Assembly: GCA_017794825.1 (NCBI GenBank)
Contig: CP051237.1
Coordinates: forward strand, 5,691,342 to 5,755,341
Direction of reading: 5' to 3'
Origin: Pararhizobium sp.
GTDB taxonomy: Bacteria > Pseudomonadota > Alphaproteobacteria > Rhizobiales > Rhizobiaceae
Length of the DNA stretch: 64,000 bases
A program made the position numbers and the translations under genes. Shown here in pieces: positions 1 to 8,577 of the stretch (position 1 is its first letter; each line of letters begins with the position of its first letter). The notes beneath the pieces were generated by a model that was not told the DNA's origin, made no database searches, and was given only the letters and a program-made list of their open reading frames with translations.

Positions 1-2
1 TG

Positions 3-527
3 GAGTTCCTCTACGAGAACGGCGAGTTCTATTTCATCGAAATGAACACGCGCCTGCAGGTCGAACATCCCGTCACGGAAGCCATCACCGGCATAGACCT
101 CGTCAATGAACAGATCCGCGTCGCATCGGGCGACGGTCTCTCCGTCTCGCAGGACGAAGTCACCTTCACCGGTCACGCGATCGAGTGCCGCATCAACGCC
201 GAGGATCCGAGGACCTTCACTCCCTCTCCGGGCACGATAACACACTATCATCCGCCGGGCGGTCTCGGCGTTCGCGTGGATTCCGGCGTCTATCAGGGGT
301 ACAAGATCCCGCCCTACTACGACAGCCTGATCGGCAAGCTCATCGTGCATGGCCGCACGCGGCCCGAAGCGATGATGCGTCTGCGTCGCGCGCTTGGCGA
401 ATTTGTCATCGACGGCATCAAGACCACGATCCCGCTGTTCAGCGATCTGCTTTCCAATCCCGATATCGCCAGCGGCGACTATGATATCCATTGGCTGGAG
501 AAGTACCTGGCCGGAAGTCAGGGGTAA
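3..527 (+). CDS. accC: Biotin carboxylase (acetyl-CoA carboxylase subunit), C-terminal part
   Basis: This is the last ~174 residues of AccC, which carboxylates biotin on the carrier protein AccB using ATP and bicarbonate, the first step of fatty acid synthesis. The reading frame is open from the window edge, so the start is missing. The ATP-grasp active-site segment FIEMNTRLQVEHPVTE is present, followed by the C-terminal domain motifs HAIECRINAEDP, FTPSPG and IPPYYDSLIGKLI. The aat gene starts 6 bases after the stop on the same strand, so the two are probably co-transcribed, as is usual in Hyphomicrobiales. The identification is secure; only the N-terminus is unseen. Confidence 0.97.
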   Translation, partial: EFLYENGEFYFIEMNTRLQVEHPVTEAITGIDLVNEQIRVASGDGLSVSQDEVTFTGHAIECRINAEDPRTFTPSPGTITHYHPPGGLGVRVDSGVYQGYKIPPYYDSLIGKLIVHGRTRPEAMMRLRRALGEFVIDGIKTTIPLFSDLLSNPDIASGDYDIHWLEKYLAGSQG

Positions 528-533
528 TCTCTC

Positions 534-1145
534 ATGATGCACGGGAGTGGTGATCGGTCGAATATCACTCCGCAGCTCCTGCTGAAGGCCTACAGTTGCG
601 GCCTTTTCCCGATGGCGGATTCTGCCGACGACCCGGACGTGTTCTGGGTCGAGCCGGAGATGCGCGGGATCATCCCTCTCGACGACTTCCATGTCCCGAA
701 GAGCCTGAAGAAGATCATTCGCCAAAAACGGTTCGAAATCCGCATGAACACGGCGTTCACAGCCGTCATGGACGGGTGCGCCGAGCCGGCGCCCGGGCGT
801 CTCAACACATGGATCAACGGCACTATTCGGCAACTCTACACCGAGTTGCATCACATGGGTCACGCGCACAGCGTCGAGGCGTGGCGAGACGGAATGCTCG
901 TCGGCGGACTGTACGGCGTTTCCCTCAGGGGCGCGTTCTTTGGAGAAAGCATGTTCTCCAGGGCGCCAGACGCTTCCAAGGTTTGCCTGGTCCATCTGGT
1001 GCGTCATCTGATCCAGAGCGGCTTTGTGCTGCTCGACACCCAATTCACGACAGATCATCTGGCGCGTTTCGGCGCGATCGAGGTGCCGAAAAGCGTCTAT
1101 CGAGAATTGCTGGAGGAATCGCTGCTGATCGAGGCGGAGTTTTGA
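534..1145 (+). CDS. aat: Leucyl/phenylalanyl-tRNA--protein transferase
   Basis: A 203-aa enzyme that adds Leu or Phe from aminoacyl-tRNA to N-terminal Arg/Lys of proteins, marking them for ClpS/ClpAP degradation (N-end rule). Typical Aat features are visible: LLKAYSCGLFPM near the N-terminus, WVEPEMRGIIPLDDFH, TWINGTIRQLY, GHAHSVEAW, VGGLYGVSLRGAFFGESMFS and LLDTQFTTDHLARFGAIEV. The length is normal for alphaproteobacterial Aat. Two ATG codons stand in tandem at 534 and 537, so the exact start is ambiguous by one codon. It lies directly after accC and faces the minus-strand block beyond 1185. Confidence 0.97.
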   Translation: MMHGSGDRSNITPQLLLKAYSCGLFPMADSADDPDVFWVEPEMRGIIPLDDFHVPKSLKKIIRQKRFEIRMNTAFTAVMDGCAEPAPGRLNTWINGTIRQLYTELHHMGHAHSVEAWRDGMLVGGLYGVSLRGAFFGESMFSRAPDASKVCLVHLVRHLIQSGFVLLDTQFTTDHLARFGAIEVPKSVYRELLEESLLIEAEF

Positions 1146-1184
1146 AGAAAATAGAGGGATGCCGCGTCCTTGGGCAGGCGTCGT

Positions 1185-1769
1185 CTACTTCCTGCGGCTC
1201 GGCTTTCTGGCGAGGCCCGCCATCCTCGCTTTAACGGTTTCGAGTTCGATTTCGTTCGGGTCGAAAGGCATTCCGTACCACTCAAGCGTATCGTCATATT
1301 CTTCGTGGGCTTCGTCTTCCATGACCTCCAGAAACATTTCAAAGCCCGGAGGGCCGCCCACATCCTCTGGCGGAGTTCTCCATTCGCCATCGACAAAGAC
1401 CGGCAAGCGTTTGTCCTGCGGCATGACGAACAGTTCCTCCACCTCGATGAGATGCTCCCAGTTGTCGCCCATATCGTAGATGTACAGAAATTCCGTAATG
1501 GCCTTGTCACGCAGTTCGGTCAATCGCACCGAGCCGGCGTCGACAACCGCGTCAGGATCAGGATCGTCTTCAAACGGAAGACCGTATCGATTGCCGGCGA
1601 TGTCGAACTCCCACAAATGGCTGTTTTGCCACAGGAAGGCCGCCTGGATCGTATGGTGCAATTGCATGAACGTCATGGACAGCGGGACTTCCACCCGGCG
1701 CCAGGGAGCGGGCTCGAGATCGTACAGAGTAATCCGAATCCGGGCGGCGTCGGGAACAGACGAATTCAT
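1185..1769 (-). CDS. Plasmid pRiA4b ORF-3 family protein
   Basis: A 194-aa protein of the PRiA4_ORF3 family, often found near or in mobile elements, with no established biochemical role. The family signature is clear: ITLYDLEPAPWRRVEVPLSMTFMQLHHTIQAAF, then LWQNSHLWEFDI and YIYDMGDNWEHLIEVEELF, with an acidic C-terminal half (PPEDVGGPPGFEMFLE, DEAHEEYDDTLEW). It stands alone between aat (convergent) and the DUF2155 gene (same strand, 57 bases away). The family call is strong and function is unknown. Confidence 0.85.
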   Translation of the reverse strand: MNSSVPDAARIRITLYDLEPAPWRRVEVPLSMTFMQLHHTIQAAFLWQNSHLWEFDIAGNRYGLPFEDDPDPDAVVDAGSVRLTELRDKAITEFLYIYDMGDNWEHLIEVEELFVMPQDKRLPVFVDGEWRTPPEDVGGPPGFEMFLEVMEDEAHEEYDDTLEWYGMPFDPNEIELETVKARMAGLARKPSRRK

Positions 1770-1825
1770 TGCGAATCCTCTTGAACAGCGATTGCGATCA
1801 GACGCTATAGTTTACGAAAGCAGCT

Positions 1826-2368
1826 TCAATTCGTCGCCGATGGCGGCGGCACGTCGGAATCCATCCGGCAGCTTTTCAGCCAGACGTCGTAGACCGCGTG
1901 ATCGACGGCGTTGAGGCCCGGCGAGTCGGCGAACATCCAGCCGGTGAATATCCGCCGGATCTTCCGGTCGAGGGTTATTTCATCGACCTCGACGAATGTC
2001 GTCGTTTTCGGCTGTTCCGTTTCCTCACGCGAATAGCAGACCCTGGGGGTCACCTGAAGCGCGCCGAATTGCACAGTCTCGTTGATGTAGACGTCGAATG
2101 TGATGATACGGCCGGTGATCTTGTCGAGCCCCGAGAACACGGCCACCTTGTTGGCGATGCGCGGATCGCGCGCGGGCTCCAGCTGCTCGCTCTCGACGCC
2201 GGTGTCCATTTGCTCCGTGCCTGAACCGTCCGCCGGCGGCGCCTCGAGATCCAGCTCGCGCACTTCGATTTCCGATTGCGCGCCAGCCGGAGACGCTGTG
2301 ACCGCAACGGCCATGCAGATGGAAAGCGCCAGGGCGCGCGGGAGATTTGTGCAAGGCTTCATGTTCAT
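1826..2368 (-). CDS. DUF2155 domain-containing exported protein
   Basis: About 180 aa, with an N-terminal signal peptide (hydrophobic ALALSICMAVAVTA ending ASPAGAQ) followed by the alphaproteobacterial DUF2155 domain: KVAVFSGLDKITGRIITFDV, VQFGALQVTPRVCYSRE, FVEVDEITLDRKIRRIFTGWMFADSPGLNAVDHAVYDVWLKSC. It is probably periplasmic and of unknown function. ATG at 2368 is chosen, with 2362 as an alternative, because either puts the signal peptide at the N-terminus; the frame is open to 2407, overlapping the upstream gene. Position after the NDUFA12 homologue and near aat/accC is a conserved Hyphomicrobiales arrangement. Confidence 0.88.
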   Translation of the reverse strand: MNMKPCTNLPRALALSICMAVAVTASPAGAQSEIEVRELDLEAPPADGSGTEQMDTGVESEQLEPARDPRIANKVAVFSGLDKITGRIITFDVYINETVQFGALQVTPRVCYSREETEQPKTTTFVEVDEITLDRKIRRIFTGWMFADSPGLNAVDHAVYDVWLKSCRMDSDVPPPSATN

Positions 2369-2388
2369 GTGCCGCAGGCTTTCAGATG

Positions 2389-2787
2389 TCAGGCTTCCGG
2401 CGACCATGCGTCGTAATCGCCGGTCACGCGGGGGCGTTCCGCGGGATTGAGGATAGAACCCTTTGGACGATAGGCCCCGGCCGTGCCGGTCAAGTTCGGC
2501 TGATACGGCAATTCCCAGTCGCGCGGCGTATACTGCTCATCGGCTGGCGAAACGTCGGTTCTGTGATGCATCCAACCATGCCATCCCGGCGGAATGGCCG
2601 ACGCCTCGGCCGGTCCGTTGTAGATGACCCAGCGGCGCGTGCGTCCTTCCGAATCCTTGCCGCCCTGATAGTAGACGTTGCCGAATTCGTCTTCGCCCAC
2701 CCGTTCGCCCTTGCGCCAGGTGTGAAACAGCGTTCCGATGGTCGCCTTGTGCCACCACCCAAAGACTTGAACCAGGCTGATCGTCAT
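2389..2787 (-). CDS. NADH:ubiquinone oxidoreductase subunit NDUFA12-like (B17.2)
   Basis: A 132-aa homologue of the complex I accessory subunit NDUFA12, which alphaproteobacteria share with mitochondria. It should sit on the cytoplasmic side of respiratory complex I. Diagnostic features are the N-terminus WWHKATIGTLFHTWRKGERVG, EFGNVYYQ, RRWVIYNGPAEASAIPPGWHGWMHH and the proline-rich WELPYQPNLTGTAGAYRPKGS. Length is normal. Genetically it belongs with the DUF2155 gene just downstream, and the two are probably one transcript. The supernumerary subunit is itself a taxonomic marker for Alphaproteobacteria. Confidence 0.93.
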   Translation of the reverse strand: MTISLVQVFGWWHKATIGTLFHTWRKGERVGEDEFGNVYYQGGKDSEGRTRRWVIYNGPAEASAIPPGWHGWMHHRTDVSPADEQYTPRDWELPYQPNLTGTAGAYRPKGSILNPAERPRVTGDYDAWSPEA

Positions 2788-2907
2788 CAGAAACCTCTTT
2801 TGCCCGCGATCGAACTCGTCCGCTTATGCCGCGCATATCGGCGATTGTCCAGCGAATGAGACCTGATTGCACGGGAATGCGCCCATTCGGTGACGACGCC
2901 AGCCCGG

Positions 2908-3360
2908 TCACAGGCTTTTCTCAAACTCCAGTGTTTGCCCGCCACTGTCCGACAGGCTCGCCGCCTTTCCCGTCCGGACAAATCCCCTGCGCCTGTAAAA
3001 CTCTACAGCGCGGTGGTTTGCTTCCTCCACCTCCAGCCGCACGATTCGCGCCTTTGGAAAGCAATCGCAGATTTCGTCGAGAAGCGCCGTTCCGGCGCCC
3101 TGGGTCTGGAAGCACGGCACCACATAGAGCTGGTGCAGCGTTACGACGCGTCCACCGTTCGGGCAGCGGGCAAAGGCCATCCCCGCAATGGCCTCTCCAG
3201 TATCGGCAAGAATGAATTCGGCGTCGGGGCTGTCGAGACGCTCGCGCAGACGGTCGAAGGCGTGCCACTCCGACGATATTCGGTCGACTTCAGCTACGCC
3301 ATATATGGAATCGTAGGTCGCATGCCAGGTTTCCGCGAGCAGATCGCGAACCGCCTGCAA
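2908..3360 (-). CDS. GNAT family N-acetyltransferase
   Basis: About 150 aa with the Gcn5-related acetyltransferase fold. Visible are the acceptor-side strands AEFILADTGEAIAGMAF, the acetyl-CoA binding motif A region (LYVVPCFQTQGAGTALLDEI), and motif B/C NHRAVEFYRRRGFVRTGK. The substrate cannot be told. The first canonical start is a TTG at 3360, but coding similarity appears to begin upstream (residues like FYIRTAGEHD precede it in frame), so the true N-terminus probably overlaps the end of gatB, whose stop is at 3408. It is probably co-transcribed with gatB. Confidence 0.85.
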   Translation of the reverse strand: MQAVRDLLAETWHATYDSIYGVAEVDRISSEWHAFDRLRERLDSPDAEFILADTGEAIAGMAFARCPNGGRVVTLHQLYVVPCFQTQGAGTALLDEICDCFPKARIVRLEVEEANHRAVEFYRRRGFVRTGKAASLSDSGGQTLEFEKSL

Positions 3361-3407
3361 ATCATGCTCGCCAGCCGTCCTTATGTAGAAGACGGTGTTC
3401 GGGATGA

Positions 3408-4907
3408 TTATTCGATCCCCAGCTTCTGCCTGACAAGCGCGTTCACCGCCTGCGGATTGGCCTTGCCCTGGGTCGCCTTCATCACCTGACCGACGAACCA
3501 GCCGGCCATTGAGGGCTTTTCCTTCGCCTGTTCCACCTTGTCGGGATTGGCCGCGAGCACCTCGTCGACAGCGGCCTCGATGGCGCCGGTGTCGGTCACC
3601 TGCTTCATGCCGCGTTCTTCAACGATGACAGCGGGATCCCCGCCCTCTTCCCAGGTGATCTCGAACAGATCCTTGGCGATCTTTCCCGAAATGACGCCTT
3701 CCTTGATGAGATCCAGGATGGCGCCGAGCTGATCCGCCGTGACAGGCGTTTCGCCAATGCTCTTGCCGGCCTTGTTGAGAGCGCCGAGGAGGTCGTTGAT
3801 GACCCAGTTCGCAGCCGTCTTGCCGTCCCTGCCTTTCGCCACGTCCTCGAAGTAATCAGCAATCGCCTTTTCCGAAACGAGAATCGACGCATCATAAGCC
3901 GACAGCCCCATGTCGGCCATCAACCTGGCCTTCTTGTCGTCAGGGAGTTCCGGAAGCCCGGCGGCCAGAGCCTCGACATAGGCGTCGTCGAATACCAGCG
4001 GCAGGAGATCCGGGTCGGGGAAATAGCGATAATCGTGCGCTTCTTCCTTGGAGCGCATCGAGCGGGTTTCGCCTTTGGCCGGGTCGAAGAGCCGCGTTTC
4101 CTGTTCGATCTCGCCGCCATCCTCCAGAATTTCGATCTGCCGGCGCGCCTCGTATTCGATCGCCTGTCCCATGAAACGGATCGAGTTGACGTTCTTGATC
4201 TCGCAACGCGTGCCGAAGTCGGCGCCGACCTTGCGCACCGAGACATTGACGTCGGCGCGCATCGATCCCTCGTCCATATTGCCGTCGCAGGTTCCCAGAT
4301 ACCGGACGATCGTCCGCAGCTTGCCGACATAGGCCTTGGCCTCGTCGGACGACCGCATATCCGGTTTCGACACGATCTCCATCAGCGCGACGCCCGAGCG
4401 GTTGAGGTCGACATAGCTCATGGACGGATGCTGGTCATGCATCGACTTGCCGGCGTCCTGCTCGAGATGCAGACGTTCGATGCCGACCTCGATATCCTCG
4501 AAATTTCCGCTGGAGTCCGGGCCTACGGAGATAACGATCGCGCCCTCGCCGACAATCGGGTCCTTGTACTGCGAAATCTGGTAGCCCTGCGGCAGGTCCG
4601 GATAGAAGTAGTTCTTCCGGTCGAAGACGGACCGGTTGTTGATCTTCGCCTTCAGTCCGAGCCCGGTGCGAATGGCCTGCTTGACGCATTCCTCGTTGAT
4701 GACCGGCAACATGCCCGGCATCGCTGCGTCGACGAGCGAAACATTGGCGTTCGGCTCCTTGCCGAATTCCGTCGAAGCGCCTGAAAAAAGCTTGGAATTG
4801 GACGTGACCTGGGCATGGACCTCGAGCCCGATGATAACTTCCCAGTCGCCGGTGGAGCCGGCAATCAGTCGTTTTGGGTCAGGCGTGCGCGTGTCGATGA
4901 TGGTCAT
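3408..4907 (-). CDS. gatB: Aspartyl/glutamyl-tRNA(Asn/Gln) amidotransferase subunit B
   Basis: The 499-aa GatB subunit of GatCAB, which activates mischarged Glu-tRNA(Gln)/Asp-tRNA(Asn) with ATP so that GatA-derived ammonia can convert them to Gln/Asn-tRNA. Hallmarks: IIGLEVHAQ at the N-terminus, LFSGASTEFG, VSLVDAAMPGMLPVINEE, FDRKNYFYPDLPQGYQISQY, GIERLHLEQDAGKS, DLNRSGVALMEIVSKPDM, and the YqeY-like tail region (PQAVNALVRQKLG). Full length. gatA/gatC are not adjacent here. The downstream GNAT gene follows closely. Confidence 0.98.
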   Translation of the reverse strand: MTIIDTRTPDPKRLIAGSTGDWEVIIGLEVHAQVTSNSKLFSGASTEFGKEPNANVSLVDAAMPGMLPVINEECVKQAIRTGLGLKAKINNRSVFDRKNYFYPDLPQGYQISQYKDPIVGEGAIVISVGPDSSGNFEDIEVGIERLHLEQDAGKSMHDQHPSMSYVDLNRSGVALMEIVSKPDMRSSDEAKAYVGKLRTIVRYLGTCDGNMDEGSMRADVNVSVRKVGADFGTRCEIKNVNSIRFMGQAIEYEARRQIEILEDGGEIEQETRLFDPAKGETRSMRSKEEAHDYRYFPDPDLLPLVFDDAYVEALAAGLPELPDDKKARLMADMGLSAYDASILVSEKAIADYFEDVAKGRDGKTAANWVINDLLGALNKAGKSIGETPVTADQLGAILDLIKEGVISGKIAKDLFEITWEEGGDPAVIVEERGMKQVTDTGAIEAAVDEVLAANPDKVEQAKEKPSMAGWFVGQVMKATQGKANPQAVNALVRQKLGIE

Positions 4908-5112
4908 GTAAAGTCGCTGATCGTTAGGAGGGTCGGGATATCGGATTACCGGTTAAACGATCGGCAATGATGGTTCAAGCTTTTCCCTTCGGACCGTTGC
5001 CGCGCTGCGGACGGCGGCAAATCGCCGAAAACCTTGACCTGGATCAAATAGGCCCGCCGGCGGGGCTGCTAAGCATCGTCTTATTGATGAATTTCCGGTT
5101 TCGGAGGAGCGA

Positions 5113-5409
5113 ATGGGCGTCAAATCATATCTGGCCAGGCTTTCGAGGCATAATCGGTTGTTTCACACCATGATGCAAAAGCTCGGCGTTCAACAGAAAC
5201 TGGTTGATCTGCCCCATTCGTCCGAAATTACCCGCCGGGCAGTGCATCGCTGCATGGGCTGCGCTCAGGCCGGCGATTGCGAAAGCCTACTTTCGCTGAA
5301 AGACGCGCTGGACGCTCCGCCCGCCTATTGCAGAAATATTGCGCTGGCGTCGCGACTCCAGAGGCTGGAAGACACTTCACCCGAATTGGGAGGGGCCCTT
5401 CTCAACTAA
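5113..5409 (+). CDS. DUF6455 family small Cys-containing protein
   Basis: A 98-aa protein matching the alphaproteobacterial DUF6455 pattern: an N-terminal helix, then TRRAVHRCMGCAQAGDCESL and APPAYCRNI. The four cysteines (Cys-x2-Cys-x5-Cys plus a distal Cys in YCRN) suggest a metal site, but this is inference and no function is known. The gene stands alone between gatB (divergent) and the cyo operon, and is followed by a clear Rho-independent terminator at 5459. The 205 bases upstream (4908-5112) must hold both promoters; nothing else was seen there. Confidence 0.8.
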   Translation: MGVKSYLARLSRHNRLFHTMMQKLGVQQKLVDLPHSSEITRRAVHRCMGCAQAGDCESLLSLKDALDAPPAYCRNIALASRLQRLEDTSPELGGALLN

Positions 5410-5458
5410 AGGCCTGTCCCTCAATCCCTCCCTTGCGGGAGAACATCCCTCTATCTTT

Positions 5459-5492
5459 ACCGGAGCATCAAACGATGTCTCCGGTTTTTTTT
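5459..5492 (+). terminator. Rho-independent terminator after the DUF6455 gene
   Basis: A perfect 7-bp stem, ACCGGAG (5459-5465) and CTCCGGT (5479-5485), closes a 13-base loop and runs into an uninterrupted T tract to 5492. It ends the DUF6455 transcript and insulates the cyo promoter that follows. Confidence 0.9.
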
Positions 5493-5507
5493 AAGCTTCC
5501 TGACATG

Positions 5508-5536
5508 TTGACGTGTCATGCTAGTATGCTTTTAAA
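5508..5536 (+). promoter_or_regulatory. Putative sigma-70-type promoter of cyoABCD
   Basis: TTGACG at 5508-5513 and TTTAAA at 5531-5536 are separated by 17 bases, about 60 bases before the chosen cyoA start. The -35 box is embedded in an imperfect dyad, TGACA-N8-TGTCA (5501-5518), which could be a regulator site. The boxes are seen in the sequence; their use is inferred. Confidence 0.4.
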
Positions 5537-5596
5537 TTCCGACGCGATTAATCTGTTCAGTTGTCTGATTCGACACGGGAGCGAGGGGGGGCGGTT

Positions 5597-6559
5597 TTGA
5601 TTCGACTACCAAAAGCGCCGCCGGCGCGTTTGCTTCTGTCGTCGCTGCTCCTGATTTTTCTGTCCGGCTGCGGTCTCAACACAGCGCCGATACTTGATCC
5701 CAAGGGCCCGATCGCTCTTGCTGAACGCGACCTGCTGTTCGCCGCCCTGTTCGTGATGATGATCGTTGTCATCCCGGTATTCGTCATGGCCTTTCTCGTC
5801 GTATGGCGCTATCGGGCGGACGGCGGAAAGGGCAAATACACGCCTGATTGGGGGTATTCGGCCGGGATTGACGCCGTCATCTGGATCGTGCCGGCGATCA
5901 TCGTCATCGTCCTCGGCGTCATGCTCTGGAACGCAACCTTCAAGCTGAACCCCTACAAGCCGCTTGCCAGCAGTGAGCCGGCGCTTGAGGTTCAGGCCAT
6001 TGCGCTCGACTGGAAATGGCTGTTCGTCTATCCGCAATACGGCGTTGCGACCGTCAATGAACTGGCCATGCCGGTCAATCGACCGGTAAGTTTCAAGATC
6101 ACGTCCGACACCGTGATGAACTCCTTTTTCATCCCGTCGCTGGCGGGCCAGATTTACGCCATGGCGGGCATGACGACGCAGCTTCACCTTGTTGCGGATT
6201 CGACCGGCACGTTCCGCGGGCGCAACACCCAATACAGCGGCGACGGTTTCGCCGAACAATGGTTCGAGGCCCATTCCATGTCGAATGAGGATTTCGAAGC
6301 CTGGATAGAAAAGGTCAAGCAATCCGACGGGGGACTCGACGACGCTTCCTACGCGGAACTGGCCAAACCCACGATCAAGCACGAAGTCGAGTACTATTCG
6401 AGTTTTGCGCCGGGCCTGTTCGGGTCGATCCTCCAGAAATACGCAATGAACCAGGACCACCGCAACCTGATTTGCACAGCGACGGCTCAATCGGAACCGG
6501 TCACGCCGCAACTCGCCAGCCTGAGGGAGGACGCCAATGTTCGGCATACTGACGATTGA
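5597..6559 (+). CDS. cyoA: Cytochrome bo3-type ubiquinol oxidase subunit II (lipoprotein)
   Basis: About 320 aa. An N-terminal lipoprotein signal ends in the lipobox LSGC, followed by two membrane helices (LLFAALFVMMIVVIPVFVMA and AVIWIVPAIIVIVLGVML) and a periplasmic cupredoxin-like domain containing WKWLFVYPQYGVATVNE and FFIPSLAGQIYAMAGM. No Cu-A ligand cluster is seen, as expected for a quinol rather than cytochrome c oxidase. TTG at 5597 is preferred because a purine-rich Shine-Dalgarno (GAGGGGGG, 5583-5590) precedes it and it places the signal peptide correctly; an in-frame TTG at 5561 would add 12 residues. The end overlaps the cyoB start. Confidence 0.95.
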   Translation: MIRLPKAPPARLLLSSLLLIFLSGCGLNTAPILDPKGPIALAERDLLFAALFVMMIVVIPVFVMAFLVVWRYRADGGKGKYTPDWGYSAGIDAVIWIVPAIIVIVLGVMLWNATFKLNPYKPLASSEPALEVQAIALDWKWLFVYPQYGVATVNELAMPVNRPVSFKITSDTVMNSFFIPSLAGQIYAMAGMTTQLHLVADSTGTFRGRNTQYSGDGFAEQWFEAHSMSNEDFEAWIEKVKQSDGGLDDASYAELAKPTIKHEVEYYSSFAPGLFGSILQKYAMNQDHRNLICTATAQSEPVTPQLASLREDANVRHTDD

Positions 6560-8576
6560 CGCCCTGCCCTTCTACAGCTGGGTTGCGATGTCGGGAGCCG
6601 GCGTGACCGTGCTCGGCGGCGTCGCCGCGCTTGCGCTCGTCGCCTGGTTCAATTTCTGGAAGCCGTTGTGGAATGACTGGCTGACAAGCGTGGATCACAA
6701 GCGCATTGGCGTGATGTACATCATTCTCGCGCTGATCATGCTGGTCCGCGGCTTTGTAGACGCCATCATGATGCGCATGCAGCAAGCCTTCGCCATGGGC
6801 AATGACGGTTATCTTCCGCCGGATCATTTCGATCAGATCTTCAGTTCGCACGGCACGATCATGATTTTCTTCATGGCGATGCCCTTCGTGTCCGGACTGA
6901 TCAATATCGTCGTGCCGCAGCAGATCGGCGCGCGCGACGTCGCCTTTCCGTTCATGAACTCCGTCAGCCTGTGGCTCACCGCATCCGGCGCGGGACTGGT
7001 TCTCATCTCGCTTGTCATCGGCAAGTTCTCGACGGCCGGCTGGACCGGCTATCCGCCCTATTCCGGCATCGAATACAGCCCCGGCGTCGGCGTCGACTAC
7101 TGGCTCTGGGCGCTGCTTGTCAGCGGCGTCGGCAGCACCATGACCGGCATCAACTTCATCGTCACCATCCTGCGGCTGCGCGCGCCCGGCATGACGCTGA
7201 TGAAGATGCCGATGTTTTCCTGGACGTCGCTTGTCGTCGCCCTCCTGATGGCCTTCGCCTTCCCTGCCCTGACCGTTGTCGCCGTCATGCTCGGCCTTGA
7301 CCGTATTTTCGGCATGCATTTCTTCACCAATGGCGACGGCGGGAACATGATGAACTTCATCAACCTGCTGTGGATCTGGGGCCATCCGGAGGTCTACATC
7401 CTTATCCTGCCCGCCTTCGGCGTCTATTCGGAAGTGGTCGCGACATTTTCCCAAAAGCGCCTGTTCGGATACGAATCGCTGGTTTACGCCACGGCCGCCA
7501 TCGGACTTCTGTCCTTCACGGTCTGGCTGCACCACTTCTTCACGATGGGATCGAGCGCCAACGTCAACGCCTTTTTCGGCATAGCCACGATGATCATCGC
7601 GGTGCCCACCGGCGTGAAGGTGTTCGACTGGCTGTTCACGATGTATCGCGGCCGCATCATCATGCACAGCACGATGTACTGGACGATCGGCTTCATCGTC
7701 ACCTTCGTCATCGGCGGCGTCACGGGCGTCCTGCTGGCGCTGCCGCCAGCCGACTACCTCATGCACAATTCTACGTTCCTGGTCGCCCATTTCCACAACA
7801 TGCTCATACCGGGCGCGCTGTTCGGCTATTTCGCCGGCATGAACTACTGGTTCCCGAAAGCCTTCGGCTTCAAGCTCGACGAGAAATGGGGCAAGCGCTC
7901 CTTCTGGTTCTGGATAAGCGGCTTCTACTGCGCGTTCATGCCGCTCTATGTCCTCGGCTTCCTCGGCATGTCGCGCCGCATGGAGCACTATGACGTGCCG
8001 GAATGGCAGCCCTATCTTGTCTTCGCGGCCTTTGGCGCCGTCCTCGTGATGATCGGCCTGATCTGCATCGGCGTCCAGATCTGGGTCAGCGTGCGCGACC
8101 GCGCCAAAAACCTGGACCTGACCGGCGATCCGTGGAACGGCAGGACGCTCGAATGGGCGACGTCGTCGCCGCCGGCCGCCTACAATTTCGCGATCGTCCC
8201 GACCGTCGAGGATGTCGATGCGTTTCACGACATGAAGAAACGCGACGTCGCCTACGCCGCGCCGGAGCGGTACGAGGACATCGAAATGCCTGACAACACG
8301 CCCCTCGGCCTGATCATCGGCGGGTTCGGTTTCGTTCTCGGCTTCGCCATGATCTGGCACATGTGGTGGCTGGCGGTCGTCAGCATCGTCGTCGTGATCG
8401 CCTGCCTGATCATCAAGAGCAGCAACGACGACGACGAGCACACCGTTCCTGCGGCGGAGATCGAAGCCATCGAGAAAGCGCGCCTCGAAGTCATCGCGTC
8501 GCAACCACGGCATCCGGTGATCGGCGCGCCAGAGACTTCCGTCCCCGACGGCAATCCTGTTCCCGGGAGCGCATGA
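6537..8576 (+). CDS. cyoB: Cytochrome bo3-type ubiquinol oxidase subunit I
   Basis: The 679-aa catalytic haem-copper subunit, which reduces O2 to water and pumps protons. Haem and Cu-B ligand motifs are intact: SSHGTIMIFFMAMPF (low-spin haem His), WIWGHPEVYILILPAFG (Cu-B His and cross-linked Tyr), LHHFFTMG (two Cu-B His), and VAHFHNMLIPGALFG (haem ligands). More than a dozen membrane helices are visible, with an N-terminal extra helix as in CyoB of E. coli. It overlaps the cyoA end by 23 bases and is followed one base later by cyoC. Confidence 0.98.
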   Translation: MFGILTIDALPFYSWVAMSGAGVTVLGGVAALALVAWFNFWKPLWNDWLTSVDHKRIGVMYIILALIMLVRGFVDAIMMRMQQAFAMGNDGYLPPDHFDQIFSSHGTIMIFFMAMPFVSGLINIVVPQQIGARDVAFPFMNSVSLWLTASGAGLVLISLVIGKFSTAGWTGYPPYSGIEYSPGVGVDYWLWALLVSGVGSTMTGINFIVTILRLRAPGMTLMKMPMFSWTSLVVALLMAFAFPALTVVAVMLGLDRIFGMHFFTNGDGGNMMNFINLLWIWGHPEVYILILPAFGVYSEVVATFSQKRLFGYESLVYATAAIGLLSFTVWLHHFFTMGSSANVNAFFGIATMIIAVPTGVKVFDWLFTMYRGRIIMHSTMYWTIGFIVTFVIGGVTGVLLALPPADYLMHNSTFLVAHFHNMLIPGALFGYFAGMNYWFPKAFGFKLDEKWGKRSFWFWISGFYCAFMPLYVLGFLGMSRRMEHYDVPEWQPYLVFAAFGAVLVMIGLICIGVQIWVSVRDRAKNLDLTGDPWNGRTLEWATSSPPAAYNFAIVPTVEDVDAFHDMKKRDVAYAAPERYEDIEMPDNTPLGLIIGGFGFVLGFAMIWHMWWLAVVSIVVVIACLIIKSSNDDDEHTVPAAEIEAIEKARLEVIASQPRHPVIGAPETSVPDGNPVPGSA

Positions 8577-8577
8577 G

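Noticed and set aside
6501..8513. 670-codon open frame antisense to cyoB
   Set aside because: It is a shadow of a GC-rich, third-position-biased gene: the translation is Asp/His/Arg-rich with no fold-like pattern, and cyoB on the other strand is unmistakable.
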